Part shown: positions 34,731-43,892 of the stretch, piece by piece
How positions within the stretch are numbered: the stretch's first letter is position 1
Layout of the letters: every line of letters begins with the position of its first letter
Assembly (NCBI GenBank): GCA_012517815.1
Contig: JAAYUF010000013.1
Location: forward strand, 62,001 to 126,000
DNA from: Clostridiales bacterium
Lineage (GTDB): Bacteria; Bacillota; Clostridia; Christensenellales; Aristaeellaceae
DNA: 64,000 bases
Direction of reading: 5' to 3'
The notes under the pieces: model-generated
Database searches by the model: none
Told to the model about the DNA's origin: nothing
What the model saw: the letters and a program-made list of their open reading frames with translations, nothing else
Translations under genes and position numbers: made by a program

Positions 34731-36566
34731 TTATTCCACCGTGACGCTCTTGGCGAGGTTGCGGGGCTTGTCTACGTCGCAGCCGCGCGCCACCGCCATG
34801 CAGTAGGCGAACAGTTGCAGCGGGATCACGGCCAGTAGCGGCGCCAGCAGATCGTCTGCGGCGGGGATCAGAATCAGTTCGTCGGCTTCGCCGACCACCC
34901 GGTCCTGCAAATCCTCACGGCAGACCGCCAGGATGCGCGCGCCGCGCGCCTTGATTTCGCGCAGGTTGCTAAGCGTCTTATCCAGCAGCGAAGGCTGGGT
35001 GATGGTGGCGACCACGAGCCGCCCCTCCTGCAGCAGCGCGATGGGCCCGTGCTTGAGCTCGCCCGCCGCGTAGGCTTCGCTGAAAACGTAGCTGACTTCC
35101 TTGAGCTTCAGCGCCGCTTCCATCGAGAGGGCGAAGTCGAGCCCCCGGCCGACAAAGAACACATGCTTCTTCTGGCTGGCGGTGCTGGAGAACCATTGCA
35201 GCTTTTCTTCGGTCAGCAGCGCCTTTTCGGCTTTCGCGGGCAGACCGGCCAGCTCGTGGCGCAGACGCTCGGCTTCCTCCGGGGCAATCGTGCCGCGCAT
35301 ATCGGCCAGCGCGAGGGCGATCAGGAGCATCATTTCCACCTGGGTCATGTAGGCTTTGGTGCTCGCCACGGCGATCTCCGGCCCGGCGTAGGTGTAAAGG
35401 GTGTTGGTATCGCCCACTTCGCGCGCGATGGTGGAACCGACCACGTTGCATACCGCCAGGATTTTGGCGCCGCGACGCTTCGCCTCCCGCAGGGCGGCCA
35501 GGGTATCCGCCGTTTCGCCGCTTTGGGATACGGCGATAAACAGTTCCTCTTCTCCGATAATGGGGTCGCGGTAGCGGTATTCGCTGGCGATATCGGCGGT
35601 AACCGGCACCCGCGCGAGCTTTTCGATCACATACTTGCCAAACACGCCCGCGTGGTACGCCGTACCGCAGGCGACTACGCTGATCTTGCGGAGGCGCTTC
35701 GCCTCCTCCGGCGTGACGGGAAGCCACCGGTACTCGTGCGGATCCCCGACGTTTCGCGGGGTGAAGGTGCTTTGCAGGGCCTGAGGCTGTTCGTGGATTT
35801 CCTTGAGCATGTAGTGGGCGTAGCCGCCTTTCTCGGCGCTGCTTAAATCCCACGCCACGTGGTAGAGCTCGTGCCGGCGGGCTTCGCCCAGCTGGTCGAA
35901 CACTTCGATGCCGTCGGCGCTGAGCACGGCGATCTCCTTATCCTGCAGGAAGATGACGTCCCGCGTGTGGCTGAGCATCGCGGGGATATCGCTGGCGATG
36001 AACGCCGCGCCGTTGGCCGCGCCCACGACCAGCGGGCTTTCGTGGCGGGCGCACAAGAGGCGGCCCGGTTCGGCGTCGCACAGCACGCCCAGCGCGTAGC
36101 TGCCTTCCAGCATGCCCATGGCCTTGATGAGCGCGTCCCTCATGTCCCCTTCGTAGAGCACGCTCAGCAGGTGCGCCACGACCTCGGTATCTGTCTGGGA
36201 AACGAACACGCAGCCCTGGTTTTGCAGGTGACGGCGCAGCGACTCGTGGTTTTCGATGATGACGTTGTGGACGATAGAGATGCCCCCCTTGAGATCGGTA
36301 TGGGGATGGGCGTTCAGGTCGCTGGGTTCGCCATGGGTAGCCCAGCGGGTGTGCCCGATGCCGGAAAGGCCCGCCACGGGGCTTTGTTCCAGCAGACCGG
36401 CGAGGTTCTCCAGCCGGCCCTTCGCCTTGCGCACGTTGATATGCCCCGCGGCATCCAGCACGGCGACGCCCGCGCTGTCATACCCGCGGTAGCTGAGGCG
36501 GCCAAGCCCCTCCATCAGGATCGGGCAAGCCTGCTGGCTGCCGATATAGCCCACGATTCCGCACAT
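34731..36566 (-). CDS. glmS: Glutamine-fructose-6-phosphate aminotransferase
   Basis: 611 residues, full length. It begins MCGIVGYIG, so Cys2 becomes the N-terminal nucleophile of the glutaminase domain; RGYDSAG and HTRWATHGEPS follow. Two SIS domains carry SQSGETADT and the C-terminal KPRNLAKSVTVE tail binds the sugar. It makes glucosamine 6-phosphate for peptidoglycan. The start ATG at 36566 follows AGGAGG; the longer frame upstream crosses the promoter. It ends convergently with galE. No glmS ribozyme is visible in the short leader. Confidence 0.97.
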   Translation of the reverse strand: MCGIVGYIGSQQACPILMEGLGRLSYRGYDSAGVAVLDAAGHINVRKAKGRLENLAGLLEQSPVAGLSGIGHTRWATHGEPSDLNAHPHTDLKGGISIVHNVIIENHESLRRHLQNQGCVFVSQTDTEVVAHLLSVLYEGDMRDALIKAMGMLEGSYALGVLCDAEPGRLLCARHESPLVVGAANGAAFIASDIPAMLSHTRDVIFLQDKEIAVLSADGIEVFDQLGEARRHELYHVAWDLSSAEKGGYAHYMLKEIHEQPQALQSTFTPRNVGDPHEYRWLPVTPEEAKRLRKISVVACGTAYHAGVFGKYVIEKLARVPVTADIASEYRYRDPIIGEEELFIAVSQSGETADTLAALREAKRRGAKILAVCNVVGSTIAREVGDTNTLYTYAGPEIAVASTKAYMTQVEMMLLIALALADMRGTIAPEEAERLRHELAGLPAKAEKALLTEEKLQWFSSTASQKKHVFFVGRGLDFALSMEAALKLKEVSYVFSEAYAAGELKHGPIALLQEGRLVVATITQPSLLDKTLSNLREIKARGARILAVCREDLQDRVVGEADELILIPAADDLLAPLLAVIPLQLFAYCMAVARGCDVDKPRNLAKSVTVE

Positions 36567-36607
36567 GATCCGTTTCCTCCTGTCAAGAACGTATTCAAAC
36601 ATATCAT

Positions 36608-36636
36608 ATTGTATCATATTGTATTAGTTTTGACAA
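36608..36636 (-). promoter_or_regulatory. glmS promoter within an AT-rich direct repeat
   Basis: On the minus strand TTGTCA (36631-36636), 17-base spacer, TACAAT (36608-36613). The spacer and -10 lie in two direct copies of ATACAATATG, which could be an operator. Confidence 0.75.
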
Positions 36637-36724
36637 CCCCCCTCGGCGCCGCACGGGGCAACGCAGCGCAACCCAACCGGCGCAAGCGCTGCGGCTGCGG
36701 GGTTTGCGCCGCGCCGAAACGCGC

Positions 36725-36753
36725 TTGCGCGCTGCCCGAAAACTTGTTATGAT
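36725..36753 (+). promoter_or_regulatory. Promoter of the hydroxyacid dehydrogenase gene
   Basis: TTGCGC (36725-36730), 17-base spacer, TATGAT (36748-36753). Confidence 0.65.
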
Positions 36754-36782
36754 AGCGGAGGTTCGACGAAGGGGATGAAGCC

Positions 36783-37754
36783 ATGGCGAACATACTGATT
36801 ACGCACGGCGTGCCCATGGAAGGCTTTGCAAGGCTGGCGCGCCAAAATCTGCGGCAGCCTCCCAAGGGCGAGTCGTTCAGCCGGGACGACATGCTTTCGA
36901 TGCTGTCGGATTTTGACGCCGTGGTCGCGTGCGGCGCGATGGACCGGACGATGATGGAACGGGCGACCCGCGCCAAGCTGGTGGTATCCTACGGCGCGGG
37001 GTACGATTCGATTGACGTGGCGGCTGCAACCGCGCTGGGCATCCCGGTTGCGCATGTGCCGGATACCGTCACCGAGTCGACCGCGGAGCTCGCGATGGCG
37101 CACCTGCTGGCCGTCACCCGGCGCGTCGGCGAGTTGGACAGGCGGCTGCGCGAGGCGGATTCCACCCGCGACCTTTTCACCATGGGGCAGTCGATGGGCG
37201 TGCTTCTGGACGGCATGACGCTGGGGGTCGTGGGCATGGGGCGCATCGGGGCGCGGGTGGCGGAGTTCGGGCGCTTTCTGGGCATGCGCGTGGTCTACCA
37301 CAGCCGTGGGATCAAGCCGTTTTCGGTGGCGGGCAACGCGCGCCGTCTGCCGCTTGCGGAACTGCTGCGGCAATCCGACGTCGTATCGCTGCACTGCCCG
37401 CTGACCCCCGACACCTACCATATCCTCGGGCGGGAACAACTGGCGCTGATGCGCCCGACAGCCTTCCTGATCAATACCTCGCGCGGGAAACTGACCGACG
37501 AGCCGGCGCTGATCGAGGCGCTGGAAACGGGACGGCTGGCCGGCGCGGGATTGGACGTGTTCGAAACCGAGCCCGAGGTATCCGCCCGGCTCCGGAAGCT
37601 GCCCAACGTGACCCTCACCCCGCACATCGGCAGCAACATTCCCGGCGTCCGCCGGCGCATGGCGGAAGAATGCGCGCAACGCGTCCTGGACGCGCTGGCG
37701 GGTACCAGGCCTGCGAATCTGCTAAACCCGAAGGTCTGGCCGCGTCGGGCATAG
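36783..37754 (+). CDS. D-isomer-specific 2-hydroxyacid dehydrogenase
   Basis: 323 residues. The NAD-binding loop is GVVGMGRIGARVAEFGR, and the catalytic Arg, Glu and His lie in INTSRGKLTDE, FETEPEV and LTPHIGSN. It reduces a 2-keto acid or oxidises a D-2-hydroxy acid with NAD(P); glyoxylate/hydroxypyruvate reductase or D-lactate-type activity are both possible. The ATG follows GAAGGGG. It is divergent from glmS and monocistronic, followed by the long hairpin at 37804. Confidence 0.9.
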   Translation: MANILITHGVPMEGFARLARQNLRQPPKGESFSRDDMLSMLSDFDAVVACGAMDRTMMERATRAKLVVSYGAGYDSIDVAAATALGIPVAHVPDTVTESTAELAMAHLLAVTRRVGELDRRLREADSTRDLFTMGQSMGVLLDGMTLGVVGMGRIGARVAEFGRFLGMRVVYHSRGIKPFSVAGNARRLPLAELLRQSDVVSLHCPLTPDTYHILGREQLALMRPTAFLINTSRGKLTDEPALIEALETGRLAGAGLDVFETEPEVSARLRKLPNVTLTPHIGSNIPGVRRRMAEECAQRVLDALAGTRPANLLNPKVWPRRA

Positions 37755-37803
37755 CGCCGGCGCGCCGCCCGGCTGGCGATAACCGGCGGTTTCTCGGAAC
37801 GAA

Positions 37804-37850
37804 CCACGAGCGCCCCGGCTTCCCCAACGGGGAAGCCGGGGCGCTCGTGG
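37804..37850. repeat. 22-bp perfect hairpin, member 1 of a pair
   Basis: CCACGAGCGCCCCGGCTTCC (with two further Cs) pairs with its complement across the 3-base loop AAC. It may terminate the dehydrogenase transcript. Its arms share CCACGAGCG/CGCTCGTGG with the hairpin at 38029-38077. Confidence 0.75.
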
Positions 37851-38028
37851 CGACAGGCTGTCAAAGAACCCATGCACCAGGCAGTGCCGCGCGCCTCATC
37901 GCCCTTCAGGCGGTTCGCTCGCTTTGGCAAAATGCATCAGCATGAGGCTTTGGGGTTCCGCCCCAAACTCCGCAAGGGTTTCACCCTTAGCCCGATTCCG
38001 CTGCGGCGGGGGTTTTTAGACAACCTGA
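37851..38028 (+). repeat. Probable repeated intergenic element between paired hairpins
   Basis: It begins GACAGGCTGTCAAAG and ends GGGGTTTTTAGACAACCTG. Internally it has small hairpins (TTGGGGTTCCGCCCCAA and AAGGGTTTCACCCTT). The organisation resembles multi-copy noncoding elements seen in gut Firmicutes rather than a gene. It is bounded by the two related inverted repeats. Confidence 0.4.
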
Positions 38029-38077
38029 ACCACGAGCGCCCAGCCTTCCCCAACAGGGAAAGCTGGACGCTCGTGGT
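38029..38077. repeat. Imperfect hairpin, member 2 of the pair
   Basis: ACCACGAGCG...CGCTCGTGGT with a partly mismatched 21-bp stem (CCAGC/GCTGG, TTCCC/GGGAA) and a CAAC-type loop. Nothing was recognised in the remaining gap to 38472. Confidence 0.65.
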
Positions 38078-38472
38078 GATCATGGGGGCGAAGCATTGTT
38101 GCAGCTTGGCCGGTTGAACGCGCGAAGGCGTGCGGATGACTCGGCAGTACCAAAGAGGCCGAGCGGCCGAGAGGCCGGGAGAGCGATACGGCTTCCCTTC
38201 TCCCGATAAACAGCGCGCGCATGCGCGTCCGCGCTTCGCAAACGCCGGCGGGGAGGAGGCAATGGGTCCATCCGCCCGTTTCCCCGGCCGGCGGGACGAC
38301 CGGCGAGGGCACAAACGGTCGGCGGTTGCAAACAGCGACGAACATTCCGTCGGGCGTCGACGGAAAGCAACCGGCCTGTGCGACCCTGCCTTCACACGGC
38401 GCTTGCCTGCAGGGATCGCCCGCCGAGCCGGGCGCCCGGTAAGGGGTGGCGACCCTTCTGCCGCCGGATGCC

Positions 38473-39123
38473 TCACGGCCGGGGCGCTTCGCGTTCCGCT
38501 TCCAGCTTCCGGAGCAACGCCGGGATTTCCGTAAGCGTCTGTACGCGGAAATCGACCGCCGTTTCCCGGTAGTAACCGTCCGGGTCCATCAGGATGCCCC
38601 GCGTCCCGGCGGCGCGCCCCGACAGGATGTCGATATCGCGGTCGCCGACCATCAGGGCGTCCCCGGCCGTGAAGCCGTGCTTTTTCATCAGGTGGAGGAT
38701 GGCGTCCGGCGCGGGCTTGTCGGGGAAGCCGTCCTCGTGGGTTACGGCATCCACGAACAGGCTGTCCAGCCCGTCCGCGGCAAGCTGCGCCTTTGCGAGG
38801 TATCCGCGGTGGGTGAACAGGTAATGCCGGCAGCCCATGCGGCTAGCCTGACGCAGGCAGTCCATCATGCCGGGCATGGGGGGAAAGACGGTGTCCTGCA
38901 TATGTCTGCGAAAGAACCCTTCCTGAAGCGTTTCCGCCGGCAGATTATACCGAACCGCGTACTCGCGGATTGCGAAAAACACCGTGCGCTTGATTAACGC
39001 ATACGCCTCGGCCGGGTCCGCCTGCCGGCCCAGGTCCGCCAGCGCGTCGCACAGGGTTTGCGCCATCTGCGGGTAGGTATCGTACAGGGTGCCGTCAAAA
39101 TCCCAGATCAGGTGCAGTTGCAT
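38473..39123 (-). CDS. HAD-family phosphatase (phosphoglycolate phosphatase-like)
   Basis: 216 residues. Motif I is WDFDGTLYDT (nucleophile Asp8, acid Asp10), the cap is helical (C1 type), motif II/III regions are YLFTHRG and DKPAPDAIL, and motif IV is MVGDRDIDILSG. It dephosphorylates a small phosphometabolite, perhaps phosphoglycolate. The ATG is preceded by AAAGGGTC. It lies 14 bases after the CBS/CorC gene on the same strand and is probably co-transcribed. Confidence 0.88.
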   Translation of the reverse strand: MQLHLIWDFDGTLYDTYPQMAQTLCDALADLGRQADPAEAYALIKRTVFFAIREYAVRYNLPAETLQEGFFRRHMQDTVFPPMPGMMDCLRQASRMGCRHYLFTHRGYLAKAQLAADGLDSLFVDAVTHEDGFPDKPAPDAILHLMKKHGFTAGDALMVGDRDIDILSGRAAGTRGILMDPDGYYRETAVDFRVQTLTEIPALLRKLEAEREAPRP

Positions 39124-39137
39124 GTCGTGTGACCCTT

Positions 39138-40484
39138 TCAGCGGCGGTCGGGCGGCGTGGCGTCGGGATCCGGCAGAATCTTGCTTACCAGCGCCTGTTC
39201 CACCCGGTGTTCGTTGAGCTCCTCCACCTGAATGTGGAGCCCGTACGCGTCCACCTCCGGCTTGGAGCCGTCCTCCGGGATGGCCGTGAAGCGGCTGAAT
39301 ATCATCCCGCCCAGGGTGTCGAACTCCTCGTCCAGCGGCAGTTCGATGTCCAGCGCATCGGCAAGCGTCTCCAGATCGACCGTGCCGTCGCAGCGCCAGA
39401 GGTTTTCCTCCAGCTGGACGATCTCGGATTCTTCGGCGGGGTCGAACTCGTCGTAGATGTTGCCGACGATCTCCTCCAGCAGGTCCTCCATGGTCACGAT
39501 GCCGCTCATGCCACCGTACTCGTCCACCACGATGGCCATGTGCACCTTGCGCTTCTGCATGTCGCGGAAAAGCGCGTCTGCCTGCACCGTCTCGGGGACG
39601 AGGTAGGCCGGGCGCAGCAGTTCCCGAAGCGGCTTGCGCGGCTGGCTTTGGGTGTTGAGCAGAAAATCGCGCGTGTTGAGCACGCCCACGATATCGTCGA
39701 TATCCTCGTCATACACCGGGAAGCGGCTCAGGCCCGAATCCCGGATGGTCTGGAGGATTTCCTCGTCCGTTTCCTCCGCCTGCAGGGCGACCACATCCAT
39801 CCGGTGAACCATCACGGACTCGGCGGTGCTGTTGTTGAACTCGAAGATGTTTTCGATCATCGTGCGCTCATCCTGCTGGATGGTGCCGCTTTCCCCGCCG
39901 ATGTCGACCATCATGCGGATTTCTTCCTCGGTTACCTTGTCGCCGGCGGCGCTGGGGTTCACGCGAAAAAGCCGCAGCATCGCGTTGGTGCTCACGGACA
40001 GCAGCCAGACGATCGGCTTGAAAATTTTCTGCACGGCGCAGATGACGCCGCTGCTGAAACGGGCGATTTTCTCGGGGTTCTGCATCGCGATGCGCTTGGG
40101 CGTCAATTCGCCCAGCACCAGCGTGAAATAGCTGAGCACCAGCGTGATGACCACCAGGCACAGCGTGTTGAGCGCCTCCGGCGACAGGAGCGTGAACCCG
40201 GCGTCGCGCAGCGCCTGGGACAGGCGGGAGGCAAAGCTGTTCGCCGCGAACGCGCTGGCCAGAAAGCCGCTTAAGGTGATGCACACCTGTATGGTGGAAA
40301 GAAAGTCGTTGGGCGCTTCGGCCAGCTTGAGCATGACGGCGGCTTTCTTGTCGCCTTCCTCGGCCAGCTTTCGCACTTTATTGTCGTTCAGGGAAATCAC
40401 GGCGATTTCGGTCGCCGCGAAAAATGCGTTGATCAGGATGAGAATCAGCTGGATGAGTAATTGACCGCCTATCGGGTCGTCCAA
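39138..40484 (-). CDS. CNNM/hemolysin-C-like membrane protein with CBS pair and CorC domain
   Basis: 448 residues. An N-terminal DUF21/CNNM domain of about four helices ([31 protein letters not shown]) is followed by a CBS pair ([12 protein letters not shown] and [18 protein letters not shown]) with the linking [22 protein letters not shown], and a CorC/HlyC domain at the C-terminus. Such proteins are linked to magnesium or cobalt homeostasis. The start is a TTG at 40484, nine bases after GAGGAGGG. A TATAAT on the minus strand at 40538-40543 is a likely -10. The gap 40544-40847 holds nothing else seen. Confidence 0.88.
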   Translation of the reverse strand: MDDPIGGQLLIQLILILINAFFAATEIAVISLNDNKVRKLAEEGDKKAAVMLKLAEAPNDFLSTIQVCITLSGFLASAFAANSFASRLSQALRDAGFTLLSPEALNTLCLVVITLVLSYFTLVLGELTPKRIAMQNPEKIARFSSGVICAVQKIFKPIVWLLSVSTNAMLRLFRVNPSAAGDKVTEEEIRMMVDIGGESGTIQQDERTMIENIFEFNNSTAESVMVHRMDVVALQAEETDEEILQTIRDSGLSRFPVYDEDIDDIVGVLNTRDFLLNTQSQPRKPLRELLRPAYLVPETVQADALFRDMQKRKVHMAIVVDEYGGMSGIVTMEDLLEEIVGNIYDEFDPAEESEIVQLEENLWRCDGTVDLETLADALDIELPLDEEFDTLGGMIFSRFTAIPEDGSKPEVDAYGLHIQVEELNEHRVEQALVSKILPDPDATPPDRR

Positions 40485-40847
40485 AGATAAGCCCTCCTCA
40501 GAATGCGTTCCATCGGTCCATTTTACCGATACGGATTATTATACCATAGCCTTGCCCGTTTTGCACAACATCCGAACCAAGATTTTACTGCCCAAAGCCG
40601 CCGGATCGGCCTGACCGAAGGGAAGCATGTCTCTGTCGGCCGCGAGCTGCGCGGACCCGCCGCGTCCGTCCAGGCCGCGGCCGTAACAGGAAGCCGCATG
40701 GCCGGCAGTGGCCCATGGCCCGGCAGGGTAGACGCGCCTGCACGCCGGCTGCGGCCACCGTAGCCCGCGCGACGCCTCGCCGCGTTTGGGATACGCGGGC
40801 CCTTTGCGGGGTTCCGCCTACGGAACCGGCCCGTGAGCGCGAAACAG

Positions 40848-40878
40848 GCTGCCGCGCCCTGCAACCGGCCGGCAGCCC
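40848..40878 (-). terminator. Possible terminator of the pst-pho operon
   Basis: On the minus strand GGCTGCCG pairs with CGGCAGCC across a 15-base loop, followed by TGTTTCG. The T run is weak. Confidence 0.45.
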
Positions 40879-40898
40879 GATAATGGAGATTTGCTTGG

Positions 40899-42572
40899 TC
40901 AGGATTGCGACGGGTCCCCTTTGGCGGCGTCCTTCTGGTCCGGGAACAGCAGCGAGATGCGCGTGCCCCTGCCGGGCTTGCTGTGCAAGGTAATCTCCGC
41001 GCCGTGCAACTGCGCGCCGTGCTTGACGATGGAAAGCCCCAGCCCCGTGCCGCCGGTCTCCTTGCTGCGGCTTTTGTCCACCCGGTAGAAGCGCTCGAAC
41101 ACGCGGCTCTGGTGCTCCTCGGGGATGCCCACGCCCGTATCCTCAATGGTGAAGCGCGGCTGGCGGCCGTCCAGGCCCACCTTCACGGTCACGCCGCCGT
41201 CGCGCTTGTTGTACTTGATGGTGTTGTCGATCAGGTTGATCAGCATCTCCTCCAGCAGGGTGCGGTCGCCGTAAACCACCGCGGAGGAACCCTCCACCGT
41301 GACCGTGACGTTTTGCCGTTCAGCGAAGTCCCGAAGCTTGGCGACGCAGGACTGTGCCAGCAGCAAAAGGTCGATCGGCTGCTTTTCGCCTACGGCGCCT
41401 TCGTCCAGCTTGGAAAGGCGGATGATATCCTCGATAAGGCTGAGCATGCGCATGCTTTCCTGGTGAATACGGCCGGCGAGAGAAGCGGTATCCTCGGGCT
41501 TGGCAAGGCCGGTTTCCAGCATCTCGGCATATCCGCTGATGGTGGTCAGCGGCGTGCGCAGCTCGTGGCTGACGTTGGCGCTGAACTGCTGGCGGGTCTG
41601 TTCCGCCATGCGCGATTCGGTGATGTCCTGTAACAGCAGCACCACGCCGACGCCTTCGCCGGCCTCGCTGGCGGAAACGCGGTAGATGCGCCACTGCGCG
41701 GCCATTTCGCCGGAACCGCTGTTGTCCTTGAGCAGGCGCATCAGCGTTTCGTGACGGTTGATCTCGGGCAGGGTTTTGCCGGTCAGTTCGCCTTCGCCCG
41801 CGCTTAAAATCTGGCGGGCGGCGGGGTTGATGGCCAGCACGTGGTGCCTTTCGTCCATCACGATCAGCCCTTCCCGAAGGCCGCTGAGGATGGCGTTAAG
41901 CTCCGCCTGCTGACGTTTCAGGCGCAGCATCTGGCTGGAGATATTTCGGTTCTGCGCGTCCATGCGGCGCAGCATGGGAGAAAGCTCCTCGTAAACGTCG
42001 CTGGTGAGCGGCGCGTCCAGGTTGATCTGGTTGAGCGGCCGGACCAGCGACCGGGTGAACGGCCGGGCCAGCAGCGAAGCCAGCAGAGCGCAAACGGCGA
42101 TGCCCAGCGCAAACCACCAGAACACCCCGCCTAAGGTTGCCAGAACGTTCTTCTGCGTGCCCGCTACGCGAAGAACCTGTCCGTTTTGAAGCCTACGGGC
42201 ATAGTACACGCTGGTTTCCCCCAGCGTGGCGCTGTTGCGGCTGGACCAGCCGGTTCCCGTTTGCGCAGCCGTGGATACTTCCTCGCGCGTGGCATGGTTA
42301 TCCATGCTCGCAACGTTTCCCTGGCTGTCGTAAAGCACGGTGCCGTCCGCGTCGATCAGGGTGACCCGATCCATGTAGACGCCGTTCTTGAGGAACGCGG
42401 CCTTGTCCGTCTGCGTGCTCAGCAGCGAAACCAACGTGTCCGATTCCCGGGCCAGCTGTGTGCGGAGCTGCTGGTCGAAGAACAGGTACATGCCGCCGCC
42501 GAGCAAACCGCATAGCAACAGCGATATCGTGAGCGAGAACCCGACAAGGCTCCAAAACAGCTTCTTAAACAT
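40899..42572 (-). CDS. phoR: Phosphate-sensing histidine kinase PhoR
   Basis: 557 residues. There are two membrane helices (residues ~5-33 and ~150-175) flanking an extracellular sensor, then a HAMP-like linker, a PAS domain (GLIVMDERHHVLAINPAARQIL), the dimerisation/phosphorylation helix FSANVSHELRTPL with His336, and a HATPase domain (INLIDNTIKYNK, EDTGVGIP, GGTGLGLSIVK). It phosphorylates the response regulator encoded upstream and overlaps that gene by eight bases. As the last gene of the pst cluster it should control the Pho boxes between pstC and pstS. Confidence 0.92.
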   Translation of the reverse strand: MFKKLFWSLVGFSLTISLLLCGLLGGGMYLFFDQQLRTQLARESDTLVSLLSTQTDKAAFLKNGVYMDRVTLIDADGTVLYDSQGNVASMDNHATREEVSTAAQTGTGWSSRNSATLGETSVYYARRLQNGQVLRVAGTQKNVLATLGGVFWWFALGIAVCALLASLLARPFTRSLVRPLNQINLDAPLTSDVYEELSPMLRRMDAQNRNISSQMLRLKRQQAELNAILSGLREGLIVMDERHHVLAINPAARQILSAGEGELTGKTLPEINRHETLMRLLKDNSGSGEMAAQWRIYRVSASEAGEGVGVVLLLQDITESRMAEQTRQQFSANVSHELRTPLTTISGYAEMLETGLAKPEDTASLAGRIHQESMRMLSLIEDIIRLSKLDEGAVGEKQPIDLLLLAQSCVAKLRDFAERQNVTVTVEGSSAVVYGDRTLLEEMLINLIDNTIKYNKRDGGVTVKVGLDGRQPRFTIEDTGVGIPEEHQSRVFERFYRVDKSRSKETGGTGLGLSIVKHGAQLHGAEITLHSKPGRGTRISLLFPDQKDAAKGDPSQS

Positions 42573-43242
42573 GCGCTCCCTCCAGCTTGTACCCCACGCC
42601 GCGCACGGTGAGGATCATCCCGCCGCACGGGCCCAGTTTCTGGCGCAGCGAGCGGATGTGCACGTCCACGGTGCGGGTGTCCACGGCAAAGCCGAGGCCC
42701 CACACGTCGTCCAGCAGCACCTCGCGCGTGACCGCCTTGCCGGTGTGCGCCATCAGGAAGGACAGCAGCTCGAACTCCATGTGCGTCAGCTCCACGTTCT
42801 GCCCCTCGGCGGACACCAGATGCCGCTCGCGGTCCAGCGTGAGCGTACCCACCGCGAGGATGGGCACGGGCGACGCGTCCTGGCTGCGCCGCAGCAGCGC
42901 CCGTACGCGCGCCAGCAATTCCATGATGCCAAACGGCTTGGTGAGGTAATCGTCCGCGCCGGCGTCCAGTCCGCGCACCTTGTCCATTTCCGCCCCCTTG
43001 GCGGTCACCAGGATCACGGGCAGCCGCTTGGTGCGGGGATCGCGCCGGAGGCTTTGCAGCAGGGAGACGCCGTCCTCGCCGGGCAGCATCACATCCAAAA
43101 GCACCAGCGTGGGCGCGGCTTTTTCCAGCGCGGCGCGGAAGGCGGCGGTGGTGCAGAAGCCTTCGGCCTCAAACCCCGCCTGCCGGAGCGCGTACAGCTC
43201 CAGGTCGCGCACCCCGTCGTCGTCCTCCACCACGTGAATCAT
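42565..43242 (-). CDS. phoP: OmpR/PhoB-family response regulator (PhoP)
   Basis: 225 residues. The receiver has VVEDDDG, the phospho-acceptor Asp50 in LVLLDVMLPGEDG, the Thr of LVTAKG and Lys of LTKPFG. The C-terminal winged helix has LTHMEFELLSFLM and RTVDVHIRSLRQKLG. It binds direct repeats upstream of phosphate-starvation genes. The Pho-box arrays at 46448-46486 and 46535-46573 are its expected targets. It overlaps phoU by four bases at its 5' end. Confidence 0.93.
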   Translation of the reverse strand: MIHVVEDDDGVRDLELYALRQAGFEAEGFCTTAAFRAALEKAAPTLVLLDVMLPGEDGVSLLQSLRRDPRTKRLPVILVTAKGAEMDKVRGLDAGADDYLTKPFGIMELLARVRALLRRSQDASPVPILAVGTLTLDRERHLVSAEGQNVELTHMEFELLSFLMAHTGKAVTREVLLDDVWGLGFAVDTRTVDVHIRSLRQKLGPCGGMILTVRGVGYKLEGAHV

Positions 43243-43892
43243 TGCAGCACGTCCCCTTTATACAGGCCGGTAACGGAATATTCCACCCACTCGGCGATGT
43301 TGGTGGCATTGTCGCCGATGCGCTCGAAATACTTGGCGATCATCAGCAGGTCCAGCGCCTCGCTGCCGCGCGTCGCATCCGCGCCCAGCAATTCGATGAG
43401 CTCCCGCTTGACGTCGCAGAACAGATCGTCCACCACATCGTCGCTGGTGATCACGTTGCGGGCCAACTCCACGTCCTGGCGCACATAGGCGTCGATGGCG
43501 CGGTGCACCATGTCGATGGCGGCGCTGGCCATCGCGCCGAAATGTTCCGGCTGCAACGCCGCGGAATAGTCCATCATGGTCACGATTTCGCTGATGTCCG
43601 CGGCGTGGTCGCCGATGCGCTCCATATCGGTAATCATTTTCAGCGCCGAGGATACCACGCGCAGGTCATGCGCCACGGGCTGGCGCGTGAGCAGCATCCT
43701 CAGGCACAGGCTTTCGATTTCGCGTTCCTTGCGGTCCACCGCCGAGTCGGCCTCGATGATGGAGCGCGCCTTGGGCAGATCGGCGGTCTGCAGCGCGTCG
43801 CAGGCGCCTTCGATGGTCGTTTCGATCATCGCGCCCATTTCGATCATTTGCGCGTTGAGGATATCCATCTGTTCGTCGAAACGGTTCTTCAT
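43239..43892 (-). CDS. phoU: Phosphate transport regulator PhoU
   Basis: 217 residues of two three-helix PhoU repeats, with the metal-binding motifs EADSAVDRKEREIE and RIGDHAADISE in the first and DDVVDDLFCDVKRE and RIGDNATNIAEWV in the second. It links the Pst transporter to the PhoR kinase and represses the regulon in high phosphate. Its ATG overlaps the pstB stop (ATGA). Confidence 0.95.
   Translation of the reverse strand: MKNRFDEQMDILNAQMIEMGAMIETTIEGACDALQTADLPKARSIIEADSAVDRKEREIESLCLRMLLTRQPVAHDLRVVSSALKMITDMERIGDHAADISEIVTMMDYSAALQPEHFGAMASAAIDMVHRAIDAYVRQDVELARNVITSDDVVDDLFCDVKRELIELLGADATRGSEALDLLMIAKYFERIGDNATNIAEWVEYSVTGLYKGDVLQ

Noticed and set aside
36567-36782. glmS ribozyme
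   Set aside because: The predicted glmS leader is only about 35 bases and shows no ribozyme core. The rest of the gap belongs to the divergent promoter.
37755-38472. Small ORFs in the gap after the hydroxyacid dehydrogenase
   Set aside because: They run through long hairpins, have no ribosome binding sites and show Arg/Gly/Ala-rich shadow composition.
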